DNA of 64,000 nt, taken from Caballeronia udeis. Lineage in GTDB: Bacteria; Pseudomonadota; Gammaproteobacteria; Burkholderiales; Burkholderiaceae. Position 1 is the stretch's first letter, and each line of letters opens with the position of its first letter. The notes below the pieces were generated by a model. It saw only the letters and a list, made by a program, of their open reading frames with translations, did no database searches and had not been told where the DNA came from. The position numbers and the translations under genes are program-made. Shown in pieces: positions 8,048-16,333 of this stretch. The DNA lies in the NCBI RefSeq assembly GCF_001544555.2, contig NZ_FCOK02000039.1, positions 1-64,000 on the forward strand, read 5' to 3'.

Positions 8048-10420
8048 TCACGCAGTGAAAAGCGCCTTGCGGATGATGGCGTGGACGCCCCAGTTGCCAT
8101 CCACCACTTGGGTCACGCCAAAATCCACGGCCACCGACATCAGCGAGATCGCTTCATCCTCGGACAAGCCCTTAGTCGACATGAGGAAGCGCCGCGTCTT
8201 GATGAAAGCGTCGCGCATGGCCTGGTCGAGCGTCGATTTCTGGTAGACCTCGCTCTGCGCATTCGCTCCGAATTCAGCAAGATAGTTCGGATGACTGAAT
8301 CCGTGCAACACCCATTCTTCGTCGGTCTCGACGAGCGGATAGGTGAGATCGGCGAACGGCTGATCGGTCAGCGACTTCTTCTTGTGCAGCACGAGTTCGA
8401 AGTCACCGGTCAGCGAGCATTCTATTGCCGTGCCGCACAGCTCTGAGTCGCCCTGTGACGCATGCGGATCGCCAATCGAAAGCAGTGCGCCCGGCACGCC
8501 CACCGGCAGATAGACGCTCGCACCGCGTGCGACCCGCCAATTGTCCAGGTTGCCGCCGAACGCCGAGGGTGGAATCGAATCGATCAGGCCGTCCTGCTGC
8601 GGCGCCACCGCGATGACGCCGAAATGCGGTCGTACCGGAATGCTTACGTTCTTGAGGATGTCGTGATTCTCGACCACCGTCGAGTGATCGACCGGCACGC
8701 CGGGATAGTCGATGGTCGGATGGATCACACCGAAGGGATCTCGCTGCGGCGTCCAGCGATAGTTGTAGACCGCGCGCGCGTAAGCGGTGACGCTGTCTGG
8801 CGGCGGTTCTGCATCGATCTCGTAGATGGTGACGACTTCGCGGGGCTTCGGTTCGGTCAGAAGCTCGCGATAGTGAAAGCCCCACCACGCGGCTGCGTTG
8901 CTGCCGAAGGCGCGGCCATGGAATTTTGGGCTGGCGCAACGCCGTGCGTAAATATCGATAATGCGCACTTCGAGCACGTCGCCGGGCTCCGCGTGGCGAA
9001 CGGCGATCGGGCCCGTGCAAATATGCACGCCGAAGCCTTCACCCGCGCCGCGGCCAAAGATCGATGCATCCATCGGACCCGCGCCTCGCCGGTTCACGTT
9101 CTTGCGCTCGGCCGTCCAGTGGAAAACGCTTTCCGCGCCAGGGTCACCCGCGATCATGCGCTCCCAATCGTCGGATGCGTGCTGCGTCAATGTCTCGATG
9201 GTGACCGTGTCACCGCTGTCCACTTCAAGCACCGGTTTCAGGTCATGGCTGAAATAGCCCCAGTGCACGGTGTTCGCCGTCGCGCGCAACAGGTGATGGC
9301 GAGGTTTATCGCGCGGAGCGGGCGCTGCAATCTTGACCGGGTCGATACAGGGATCATCGAGTGCAACGAGCGCATCCGCGTCCGCCTCTGCGTGCCCTTG
9401 TTTCGCATGCAGGAGCAGACCGGTCGCGTTGACCGGCAAACCGCGCGAGATGCGACGCACGAGATGGCGTGCGATCTCGAGACTCGCTTCGTGACGGAAC
9501 GTACGCGGAGACGCGCCGTAACGTTCGCGAAAGACACGGCTGAAATGCGCGGGATCGTTAAAGCCCCAGCGAAAGCAAATATCGGAGACGGAAACCTTTT
9601 CGTACAGCGGATCGACGAGTTCTGCACGGCAGCGTTCGAGCCTGCGCGAACGAAGGTAGGTAGAGAAACTTTGCCCCGCGGTTTCGAACAGCTTTTGCAC
9701 GTATCGTGGCGACACGCGCTCTTCTTTTGCGAGCGTGCCAACGCCCAGTTCGGGATCGCCGAGGTTCGCTTCTACGGACCGGCACATGCGCGAAAAAATT
9801 GCCGCCTGCGATGGCGTAAGCCCACCGAACGAACCTTTGTGCTCATGCCCCGCGAGGCTCGCCACGAGGAACTCGGCAAGCGCCAGTTCCAACGGACGCA
9901 GCTCGCCGGCGGAGAGCGTCTCGACACTCTCCGCTACCGACACGAGAAAACCGGAGAAGACATGACCGATACCGGCATCGCCCGACAGACATGCTGCGCG
10001 CAATGAAAACGGCGACAGGAGGCGGGCGTTGATCGCGGCCCGTGGAACTCGCACCATGAACAGGCGAAAGTTCGTGGCAAACACGAGCGACGCCACTTCC
10101 TGTGACGACGCATAGACGATGTCGCGCACGGCCACACGTTCGCGCAGGCCATCGGTCACGAGCGTCGCGTCGCCATCGAGATGCAGGACAATCATGAGGC
10201 TATCGGTGTTATCGGCCTTGAGGTCGAGCGTCTGCGGCACGGAAGCAAGCGACGTGAGCTCGAAGCCGCCCGCCGATGTCTGAGACGTCAACGTGCCGTG
10301 CAGCCTGTGCCCGGAAGCGCCGGGCCTGCCGCACCAGCCAAGGCGGTCGAGCACGGCGGTCCATGCGCGCACCCGTTCCACCTCGGGATATGACTCGGTA
10401 GTAAAGCGCGACACGTCCAA
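8048..10420 (-). CDS. AraC-type regulator fused to acetamidase/formamidase
   Basis: 790 aa in one uninterrupted frame. Residues 1-180 form an AraC-binding-like sensory domain; residues about 205-310 are a complete AraC double helix-turn-helix (GVGTLAKEERVSPRYVQKLF, then SDICFRWGFNDPAHFSRVFR and YGASPRTFR). A linker of about 65 residues follows, and from about 375 to the end there is a full FmdA/AmdA domain with TVHWGYF, GDPGAESVFHW and the metal motif GDPHASQGDSELCG. The enzyme half is clearly paralogous to the protein encoded divergently at 10754. No in-frame start codon sits at the domain boundary where the paralog begins, so this is one polypeptide. The start is a TTG six bases after GGGGAG. 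A regulator carrying its own enzyme could sense amide turnover directly. Confidence 0.88.
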   Translation of the reverse strand: MDVSRFTTESYPEVERVRAWTAVLDRLGWCGRPGASGHRLHGTLTSQTSAGGFELTSLASVPQTLDLKADNTDSLMIVLHLDGDATLVTDGLRERVAVRDIVYASSQEVASLVFATNFRLFMVRVPRAAINARLLSPFSLRAACLSGDAGIGHVFSGFLVSVAESVETLSAGELRPLELALAEFLVASLAGHEHKGSFGGLTPSQAAIFSRMCRSVEANLGDPELGVGTLAKEERVSPRYVQKLFETAGQSFSTYLRSRRLERCRAELVDPLYEKVSVSDICFRWGFNDPAHFSRVFRERYGASPRTFRHEASLEIARHLVRRISRGLPVNATGLLLHAKQGHAEADADALVALDDPCIDPVKIAAPAPRDKPRHHLLRATANTVHWGYFSHDLKPVLEVDSGDTVTIETLTQHASDDWERMIAGDPGAESVFHWTAERKNVNRRGAGPMDASIFGRGAGEGFGVHICTGPIAVRHAEPGDVLEVRIIDIYARRCASPKFHGRAFGSNAAAWWGFHYRELLTEPKPREVVTIYEIDAEPPPDSVTAYARAVYNYRWTPQRDPFGVIHPTIDYPGVPVDHSTVVENHDILKNVSIPVRPHFGVIAVAPQQDGLIDSIPPSAFGGNLDNWRVARGASVYLPVGVPGALLSIGDPHASQGDSELCGTAIECSLTGDFELVLHKKKSLTDQPFADLTYPLVETDEEWVLHGFSHPNYLAEFGANAQSEVYQKSTLDQAMRDAFIKTRRFLMSTKGLSEDEAISLMSVAVDFGVTQVVDGNWGVHAIIRKALFTA

Positions 10421-10753
10421 ACAAGGCTCCCCAAAGAAACGCGGCAGAACGGTGAATGCGAAGCAACCTTCGCGCCATGGACGTTATGGGCGTGTTGCGT
10501 CCGGTTCCACTCCTGCGCTTGCCGTAGCGCAGTGCATGCATGCGCCGTTGCGGCGCATGCATGCACGATGAAGCACTTTGCGTGTGCCACTTTTCTGCGG
10601 TTCTTTAACCGGTACTGTCCGGTCCCCAACCGTTGGCGTGCACGCCCATACCAGCAGTTGTGCGCGGCCAGACAAGTCCTGCCGATATCGTTCGCGTACG
10701 CTTTGGCGTGTGCCTTGGCACCGAATCCGCACGTCGCTTCCCGAGGGTCGAAC
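10421..10753. promoter_or_regulatory. Divergent control region between two amidase genes
   Basis: 333 bases separating the AraC-amidase fusion gene (minus) from the stand-alone amidase (plus). The outstanding element is the perfect 35-bp palindrome at 10532-10566. No clear -35/-10 pair could be fixed with confidence. Confidence 0.5.
10532..10566. repeat. Perfect 15-bp inverted repeat, 5-base centre
   Basis: GTGCATGCATGCGCC (10532-10546), centre GTTGC, then GGCGCATGCATGCAC (10552-10566): all 15 pairs match. There is no following T-tract, so it is not an obvious terminator. Lying midway between the divergent amidase genes it may be an operator or a structured leader. Confidence 0.85.
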
Positions 10754-11995
10754 ATGAAGCATCACATCCTTCCCGTGTCGCCTGCCACCGTGCATTGGGG
10801 ATATTTCAGCAAGCACGTTGCGCCAAGCCTCACGCTGCAGTCCGGCGATCGGGCCACCATCGAGACGCTGACCCATCATGCGAACGACGACCATGAGCGC
10901 ATGATCGCCGGCGACCCCGGTGCCGAGAGCGTGTTCCATTGGACTCGCGAACACAAGGCGGTGTCGCGCCGCGGCGCAGGCCCGACGGAGGGCCCCTTCA
11001 GGCTTGGCTCGGGCGAGGGGATCGGCGTGCACCTGCTAACCGGCCCCGTGGTAATAGAAGGCGCCGAGGCCGGCGATATCCTGGAGGTTCGCATCCTGGA
11101 CGTTCGCCCCCGGCCGAGTTGCCACGCTTGTCATGCAGGCCGCTGCTTCGGCTCGAACGTGGCCGCTTCCTGGGGCTTCCAGTACCACGACCTGATCGAA
11201 GAACCGAAGCCCCGGGAAGTCGTCACTATCTTCGAGCTCGATACCTCCGGTGAGCCCTTCGCGAGCGCTGTTTACAACTACGTCTGGACGCCGCAAACCG
11301 ATCCGGACGGCATCGTCCATTCGACGATCGACTATCCCGGCGTGCGGGTGGACCAAACGCTCGTGCGGCGGCGAGGGAACATTCTTCCCAACATCAAGGT
11401 GCCGGCGCGGCTGCATTTCGGAACGATGGGACTGGCGCCTTCGGAGTCGGACTATGTCAGCTCCACCCCGCCGAGCTATACCGGCGGCAACATCGACGAC
11501 TGGCGCGTGGGCAAGGGTGCAACGATGTACTACCCGGTCGCCGTCGAGGGCGCCTTCTTCTCCGTGGGTGATCCGCATGCGGCGCAAGGCGATAGCGAAC
11601 TTGGCGGCACCGCGATCGAGACCTCGCTCACCGGCGATTTCGAATTCATCCTCCATAAAAAGGATCAACTTGACGGGACGATTCTGGAAGGATTGACTCA
11701 TCCCATGCTCGAAACGGAGCACCAATGGTCCGTGTACGGGTTCACTTTTCCCAACTACCTGGCCGAACTCGGGCCCAACGCCCAGGTCGAGGTTGCGCAA
11801 CACGCCAGCCTCGACAAGGCCATGCGCGACGCTTTCCGGAAGTTGCGCCGTTTCCTCATGACCGTGCATCGCTTGAGTGAGGATGAAGCGATTGCGCTGA
11901 TGTCGGTCTCGGCGGACTTTGGTGTGACTCAGGTTGTGGACGCCAACTGGGGCGTGCACGGCTCGATTCGAAAGAGTGTTTTCACCGGAACGTGA
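10754..11995 (+). CDS. Acetamidase/formamidase family protein (copy 3)
   Basis: 413 aa from the ATG at 10754 (GAGGG upstream). Full-length FmdA/AmdA enzyme: TVHWGYF at the start, the IAGDPGAESVFHW block, FGSNVAASWGFQY and the metal-site motif GDPHAAQGDSELGG. By eye well over half of its residues match the enzyme half of the AraC fusion, so the two are recent paralogs, whereas copy 1 at 6256 is a shorter, more distant member. Predicted cytoplasmic amide hydrolase releasing ammonia. Divergent from the fusion gene, which is the natural candidate for its regulator. Confidence 0.9.
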   Translation: MKHHILPVSPATVHWGYFSKHVAPSLTLQSGDRATIETLTHHANDDHERMIAGDPGAESVFHWTREHKAVSRRGAGPTEGPFRLGSGEGIGVHLLTGPVVIEGAEAGDILEVRILDVRPRPSCHACHAGRCFGSNVAASWGFQYHDLIEEPKPREVVTIFELDTSGEPFASAVYNYVWTPQTDPDGIVHSTIDYPGVRVDQTLVRRRGNILPNIKVPARLHFGTMGLAPSESDYVSSTPPSYTGGNIDDWRVGKGATMYYPVAVEGAFFSVGDPHAAQGDSELGGTAIETSLTGDFEFILHKKDQLDGTILEGLTHPMLETEHQWSVYGFTFPNYLAELGPNAQVEVAQHASLDKAMRDAFRKLRRFLMTVHRLSEDEAIALMSVSADFGVTQVVDANWGVHGSIRKSVFTGT

Positions 11996-12203
11996 AGGTA
12001 TCCTTAGCGTAAGAGGATTGTTTGAGTGCCTATCCACCCGCGCTTTGGTATGGCTACAGAAAGCAACGGCCGCGGCCGCAACGAAAATAGGCAAGAGATC
12101 ATTCGTGCTGATCCAAGTCGTTTTTTTGACCCGATCGTATCTTGAGACATCGACGTCACCTTTGTTGTGCCGACCCTAAACGATGGAATGGGAGAACTAG
12201 CTA

Positions 12204-12896
12204 ATGTTCCAGAATCCGATCAAGGAAGTAATCGATCTAAGTCACGAAGTCTCCGAGAACATGGAAAATATTTCGGGGTGGACGACCGCCTTTCCGATGA
12301 TGGATACGATCGCCAAGACGAAGCAACTGAGCGGCGGAAAGGTGGGTTACGCAGCCCGAATGATTCTTATCTCGGAGCACACCGGCACACACATCGATGC
12401 GCCTCGCCATTTCGTCGAAGACGGAATGGACGTAGCGTCCATTCCCGTCGAGCAGTTGTGCCTGCCGGGCCACCTCCTGGACCTCACTCACCGCAAGGTC
12501 GGCGAGGCGATCACGGTCGAGGATTTCGAGGAGGCCGAGAAAGTGTCGGGGAAGGCGGTAGGCCCGGGTAGCGCGCTTATCTGCTGGACCGGTGTCGACA
12601 AGGTGTGGGGCCAAAAGAATATGAATCGTATCCGGCCGCATATTCCGGCGGAATCGGCGCAATGGATGGTAGAAAAAAAGGTCACGCTGTTCGCTACGGA
12701 CCTCATCGGGATGGACCATCCGGACGAGTGGCATGACCCGACACATCTTGCGTGGCTCGAGAACAATATCTGCATGGTTCAGCAACTCTGCAGTCTCGAG
12801 AGGCTTGTTCACAAGGATTTTCTTTTTTGCGCGTTCCCGATCAAGACGATCGGGGGAACCGGTTGTCCGGTGCGAGCGGTTGCGCTGGTCATCTGA
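12204..12896 (+). CDS. Cyclase family / kynurenine-formamidase-like metal hydrolase
   Basis: 230 aa. The defining metal-binding motif HxGTHxDxPxH is present as HTGTHIDAPRHF near residues 60-71, together with the N-terminal IDLSHEVSENM and a later DLIGMDHP segment. Members of this family (KynB, isatin hydrolase, polyketide cyclase-like) cleave N-formyl or lactam amides using a metal ion. It follows the amidase on the same strand after about 200 bases and precedes a binding-protein gene, so it probably belongs to the same amide-degrading pathway. GGGAG precedes the start. Confidence 0.88.
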   Translation: MFQNPIKEVIDLSHEVSENMENISGWTTAFPMMDTIAKTKQLSGGKVGYAARMILISEHTGTHIDAPRHFVEDGMDVASIPVEQLCLPGHLLDLTHRKVGEAITVEDFEEAEKVSGKAVGPGSALICWTGVDKVWGQKNMNRIRPHIPAESAQWMVEKKVTLFATDLIGMDHPDEWHDPTHLAWLENNICMVQQLCSLERLVHKDFLFCAFPIKTIGGTGCPVRAVALVI

Positions 12897-12963
12897 GTTG
12901 GTCATTCCGACATGTGTAAAAGGGCCGGTGGCCCGCGCCGCCTATGGACAGGGAGAGATAGCC

Positions 12964-13818
12964 ATGATCCGCACGAGCTTTGCTTTATTGATAGTTTTGT
13001 TCCTCGCTACGGCGGGCATTGCCCATGCGCAGGATGCCAAATGCGAACCGGCCAGACTTAAGGAGAAGTATCCCAGCCTCGTCGGCAAGACGGTCAAGGT
13101 TGCTTTGGATGGCCTGCAGCGGCCGTTCACCTACCGCGATCCTCAAAATCCCGACAAGATCATCGGCGTCGATATCGACCTGGCCAAAGCGACGTTCGAT
13201 TGCATCGGCGTGCCCTGGACGCAGAGCGTCGGCGTGTGGGCGGGGCTGATTACTTCGGTGACCGAGGGACGCAATGACGTCATGTGGGACACGCTGAACT
13301 ACACGCCGGCCCGCGCGAAGCAGGTGAACTATGCGTTGTATCTTTCCGCTGCTACCGGCTTCATCGTGCATGCGGGCAATCCCAAGCATGTTGACAGCCT
13401 CGATTCCATCTGTGGCCTGAATGCGGCGGCCGGCCTTGGGACGGTTGAAGAGGCGGCGTTCCACGACCTGGGCAAGAAGTGCGTCAGCATGGGAAAACCT
13501 GACATTAATCTGGTCACCTACACTGATCTCAATGCCGGGCTGCGTCAGGTGGCGAGTGGCCGCGTGGACGTCATCATGACCGATCTTGCCATGTCGAACA
13601 TTCTTGTCGCCGACCAGCCGCAGAACTTCGCGCTCGCATTCAGCATCCTGAGCGGCTTTCACGTCGGCGTCGCCGTGAACAAGGGCGAGACCGAACTGCT
13701 CCAGGCTATTGCCGAGGCGTTGAAGGTCGTTCAGGCGAGCGGCCAGCAAAAAGCAATATTGGCCAAGTACAAGGTCGATCCGTCGCTCCAATATCCTGTC
13801 GAGATCAAGACGGAATAG
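12964..13818 (+). CDS. Polar amino-acid-type ABC transporter binding protein
   Basis: 284 aa with a clear Sec signal peptide (about 22 residues, cleavage at AHA/QD). The mature protein is a family 3 periplasmic solute-binding protein: RPFTYRDPQNPDKIIGVDIDL, then a low-complexity-free two-lobe pattern ending VVQASGQQKAILAKY. It would deliver a small amino-acid-like ligand to the permease/ATPase at 14002, 183 bases downstream. Ligand unknown; neighbours suggest an amide or N-formyl compound. The start follows GGGAGAG. Confidence 0.9.
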   Translation: MIRTSFALLIVLFLATAGIAHAQDAKCEPARLKEKYPSLVGKTVKVALDGLQRPFTYRDPQNPDKIIGVDIDLAKATFDCIGVPWTQSVGVWAGLITSVTEGRNDVMWDTLNYTPARAKQVNYALYLSAATGFIVHAGNPKHVDSLDSICGLNAAAGLGTVEEAAFHDLGKKCVSMGKPDINLVTYTDLNAGLRQVASGRVDVIMTDLAMSNILVADQPQNFALAFSILSGFHVGVAVNKGETELLQAIAEALKVVQASGQQKAILAKYKVDPSLQYPVEIKTE

Positions 13819-14001
13819 CGGAAGTGATGGCGATCCGTTACGCGCCGTGCCGAGGCGGCTGGAAGGCCGCTTTCCGGCTAAGTCGTGAGGACAGACCCGC
13901 CAATGAATGACTGCTCGCGCGCCCGGCGAAGTACCGGCAGGTTGAATGGAGCCTATCGGACCCGTTTCCTTAAAAGGCCGGCGAGAAGGAATATTTTCTA
14001 A

Positions 14002-15897
14002 ATGGCATACCGATCCGTTGCTCGAGCACATGCAGGAACGAAAGCGCCCTTCATCGCACTGCTGGACAGGTTGCTGGATCTGCTTCATGCCAGCGTGCGG
14101 TTCCTGAAACGAAGCGATCCGAAGCGGACTTTACTGATAGGAGGATTGCTCGCACTGTCGCTGACAACGGCCTTCGCGGCGAACGATCTGGTGGGCGGGC
14201 AGGGAGGAAACTTCGGAAGCGGTGGTTGCATAGTAGGGTGCCCGGACGCTGCATCGACACCTAAGGCAACGCCCAAAGCGGTACCCGCGCCGGTACCTCC
14301 AACTGCCACTTCAGCCGCGACCCGATCGATGATCACCGTATCGGCGATCCAGGCATCAGTCGGTTATCTCTTCGATCCGTTCCTAGCGAAAGGGGCGCTC
14401 CTCGCCATCGAAATAGCCGCTCTCGCAATGGTCGGCGGCGCGATCCTTGGCCTGATCCTCGCCTTGATGCGGCTGTCGAGTGTCCGGGCGATCAGTGGGC
14501 CGGCGTGGTTCTACATCTGGTTCATGCGTGGGACGCCGGTCATATTGCAGATCATCTTCATGTATGACGCGTTGCCCGTGGTGGGCATCGAGCTGGATAG
14601 TTTCACCACTGCGGTCGTCGGATTCATGCTGAACGAGGCCGCCTTCAGCGCCGAGATCATCCGCGGCGGCATTCTCTCCGTGGACCGCAAGCAGAGTCTT
14701 GCCGCGGCATCCTTCGGCATGGGGCCGCTCCTGACGCTTCGACGCATCATCCTGCCTCAGGCGATGCGGGCCATCCTGCCGGCTATGGCCAATCAAGGCA
14801 TTTCCATGATCAAGGGCACGTCGATCGCGTCGGTGATCTTCGTGAACGAACTCACTTTCCGGGCAGAGCAGATTGTCGGCCAGAATTTCAAGTTCTTCAC
14901 AGTCTTCGCCGCTGCCGGCGTCCTCTATCTGGTAATGACGAGCGCCGTCGCCGTGGCGCAATACTATCTCGAGCGTGCCTTCAATCCAGAGACGGAACGC
15001 AAGCAGCGCTCCGCGTTGCCGGCGCTTGTCGAAAGCACGGACAGGCCGCCCGCTCCACCGGGCAGGAGCCTCCTATGGGTCGATGCTGTTCGGACCGCCG
15101 GTACCCCGGCGCCGGTCTCCGACGATCCCTTCGTCGTCTGCTACAACGTCCAGAAATCCTACGGGCAGAAGGAGATACTTCGAGGCATCGACCTGGTGAT
15201 CAAGCGCGGTGAAGTCGTGGTCTTGATGGGGCCGAGCGGTTCCGGCAAGAGCACGCTGCTGCGCCTGGTTAACCACCTGGAACCGCTGGACTGGGGGCAG
15301 ATAACCGTCGACGGTAAATATGTCGGTTATGAGAAGCAGGTTGGCGGCGGCCTGCGCCCGACCCGCAATCTTGCGAAAGCACGGGCCAACGCCCGTATCG
15401 GGATGGTGTTCCAGCATTTCAACCTGTTTGACCATCTCACCGCGCTGGAAAACATCGTCGAGGCGCCCGTTCATGTCTATGGGGAACCGATGGCAAAAGC
15501 GCATGCGCTGGGCCTCGATTTGTTGAGCGCGGTTGGATTGGCGGCTCACGCGGATCATCTGCCTCATCGTCTATCCGGAGGCCAGCAGCAGCGTGTGGCG
15601 ATAGCTCGCGCGCTCGCCATTTCGCCTCGCCTTATGCTGTTCGATGAACCGACCTCCGCGCTCGATCCCGAGCTGGTGGGTGAGGTGCTGGCCGTTATTC
15701 GCACGCTCGCCAAGGCCGGCATGACAATGATGGTGGTCACGCATGAGGTGCGGTTCGCGCGTGAGGTGGCGGATCGCGTGATCTTCATGGATGAAGGACA
15801 GGTGATCGAGGAGGGCCCGCCGAATGAAGTGCTCGATCATCCGAAGCATGAGCGAACGCAGCGATTCCTGAGAATGGTTGAAACGCGAACCGAATGA
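14002..15897 (+). CDS. ABC importer with permease and ATPase in one polypeptide
   Basis: 631 aa. Residues 1-60 include a membrane helix ([20 protein letters not shown]), followed by a Gly/Cys stretch and a Pro/Thr-rich linker to about 115. Residues about 115-330 form a HisM-type permease with the EAA loop [19 protein letters not shown] and [11 protein letters not shown]. Residues about 372-630 are the ATPase: Walker [10 protein letters not shown], signature LSGGQQQR, Walker [14 protein letters not shown] and the switch His in VVTHEV. Importers of this class normally use two genes; here they are fused. The binding protein lies just upstream. The N-terminal helix and linker are extra compared with standard permeases. 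Confidence 0.9.
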   Translation: MAYRSVARAHAGTKAPFIALLDRLLDLLHASVRFLKRSDPKRTLLIGGLLALSLTTAFAANDLVGGQGGNFGSGGCIVGCPDAASTPKATPKAVPAPVPPTATSAATRSMITVSAIQASVGYLFDPFLAKGALLAIEIAALAMVGGAILGLILALMRLSSVRAISGPAWFYIWFMRGTPVILQIIFMYDALPVVGIELDSFTTAVVGFMLNEAAFSAEIIRGGILSVDRKQSLAAASFGMGPLLTLRRIILPQAMRAILPAMANQGISMIKGTSIASVIFVNELTFRAEQIVGQNFKFFTVFAAAGVLYLVMTSAVAVAQYYLERAFNPETERKQRSALPALVESTDRPPAPPGRSLLWVDAVRTAGTPAPVSDDPFVVCYNVQKSYGQKEILRGIDLVIKRGEVVVLMGPSGSGKSTLLRLVNHLEPLDWGQITVDGKYVGYEKQVGGGLRPTRNLAKARANARIGMVFQHFNLFDHLTALENIVEAPVHVYGEPMAKAHALGLDLLSAVGLAAHADHLPHRLSGGQQQRVAIARALAISPRLMLFDEPTSALDPELVGEVLAVIRTLAKAGMTMMVVTHEVRFAREVADRVIFMDEGQVIEEGPPNEVLDHPKHERTQRFLRMVETRTE

Positions 15898-16333
15898 ACG
15901 TTGCTACGAAAATATCTTGGCGTGCGATCTCCGCGCTATGGCGCGGAGGAAGTCAAGTGTGTAGTCAGAGTTAATCTAGTCGGATTGATTAAAAGATACG
16001 GAGTGCTATTAAAAATTAATATGAAAATTCGCACTATGTATCGGCTAAGCATTGATAGGTGATTTCAATCTGAAGCATGCCGTGTGCGGGTTGGTTAGCG
16101 GCTGTGAGGAAACCAGATGCGCCTGATCGATTGTTCAGGTCGTCCGGCGTCTGGCAGGGAGTTTCGGCAGGTCATCTCATAGCAAAACTACTTGCGCGAC
16201 GGGCCTGTTATGCATTCGTAATGCAATGCTTAAGTTCGTAAGATAGCCATCACTACCGGTTAATGTGCTGTCTCTAAGATGCGCCTTGTCAACTTCCATC
16301 CAGACGGAAATTTAAAACAAGGACGCGTCAAAA
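15898..16333. promoter_or_regulatory. Leader region upstream of the TonB-dependent receptor
   Basis: 436 bases without a gene. It holds a hairpin at 15929-15948 (downstream of the transporter) and an AT-rich segment with the inverted repeat TTAATC (15971-15976) / GATTAA (15987-15992) separated by 10 bases. The promoter of the seven-gene operon starting at 16334 should lie here, but I cannot fix its position. Confidence 0.4.
15929..15948 (+). terminator. Hairpin after the ABC transporter gene, weak terminator candidate
   Basis: CTCCGCGC-TATG-GCGCGGAG: perfect 8-bp GC-rich stem with a 4-base loop, 31 bases after the transporter stop. A T-tract does not follow, so intrinsic termination is uncertain. 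Confidence 0.4.

Noticed and set aside
8462-10006. A 500-codon open frame opposite the AraC-amidase gene
   Set aside because: High-GC codon bias opens the opposite strand. The product has no domain pattern, while the other strand has complete AraC and amidase motifs.
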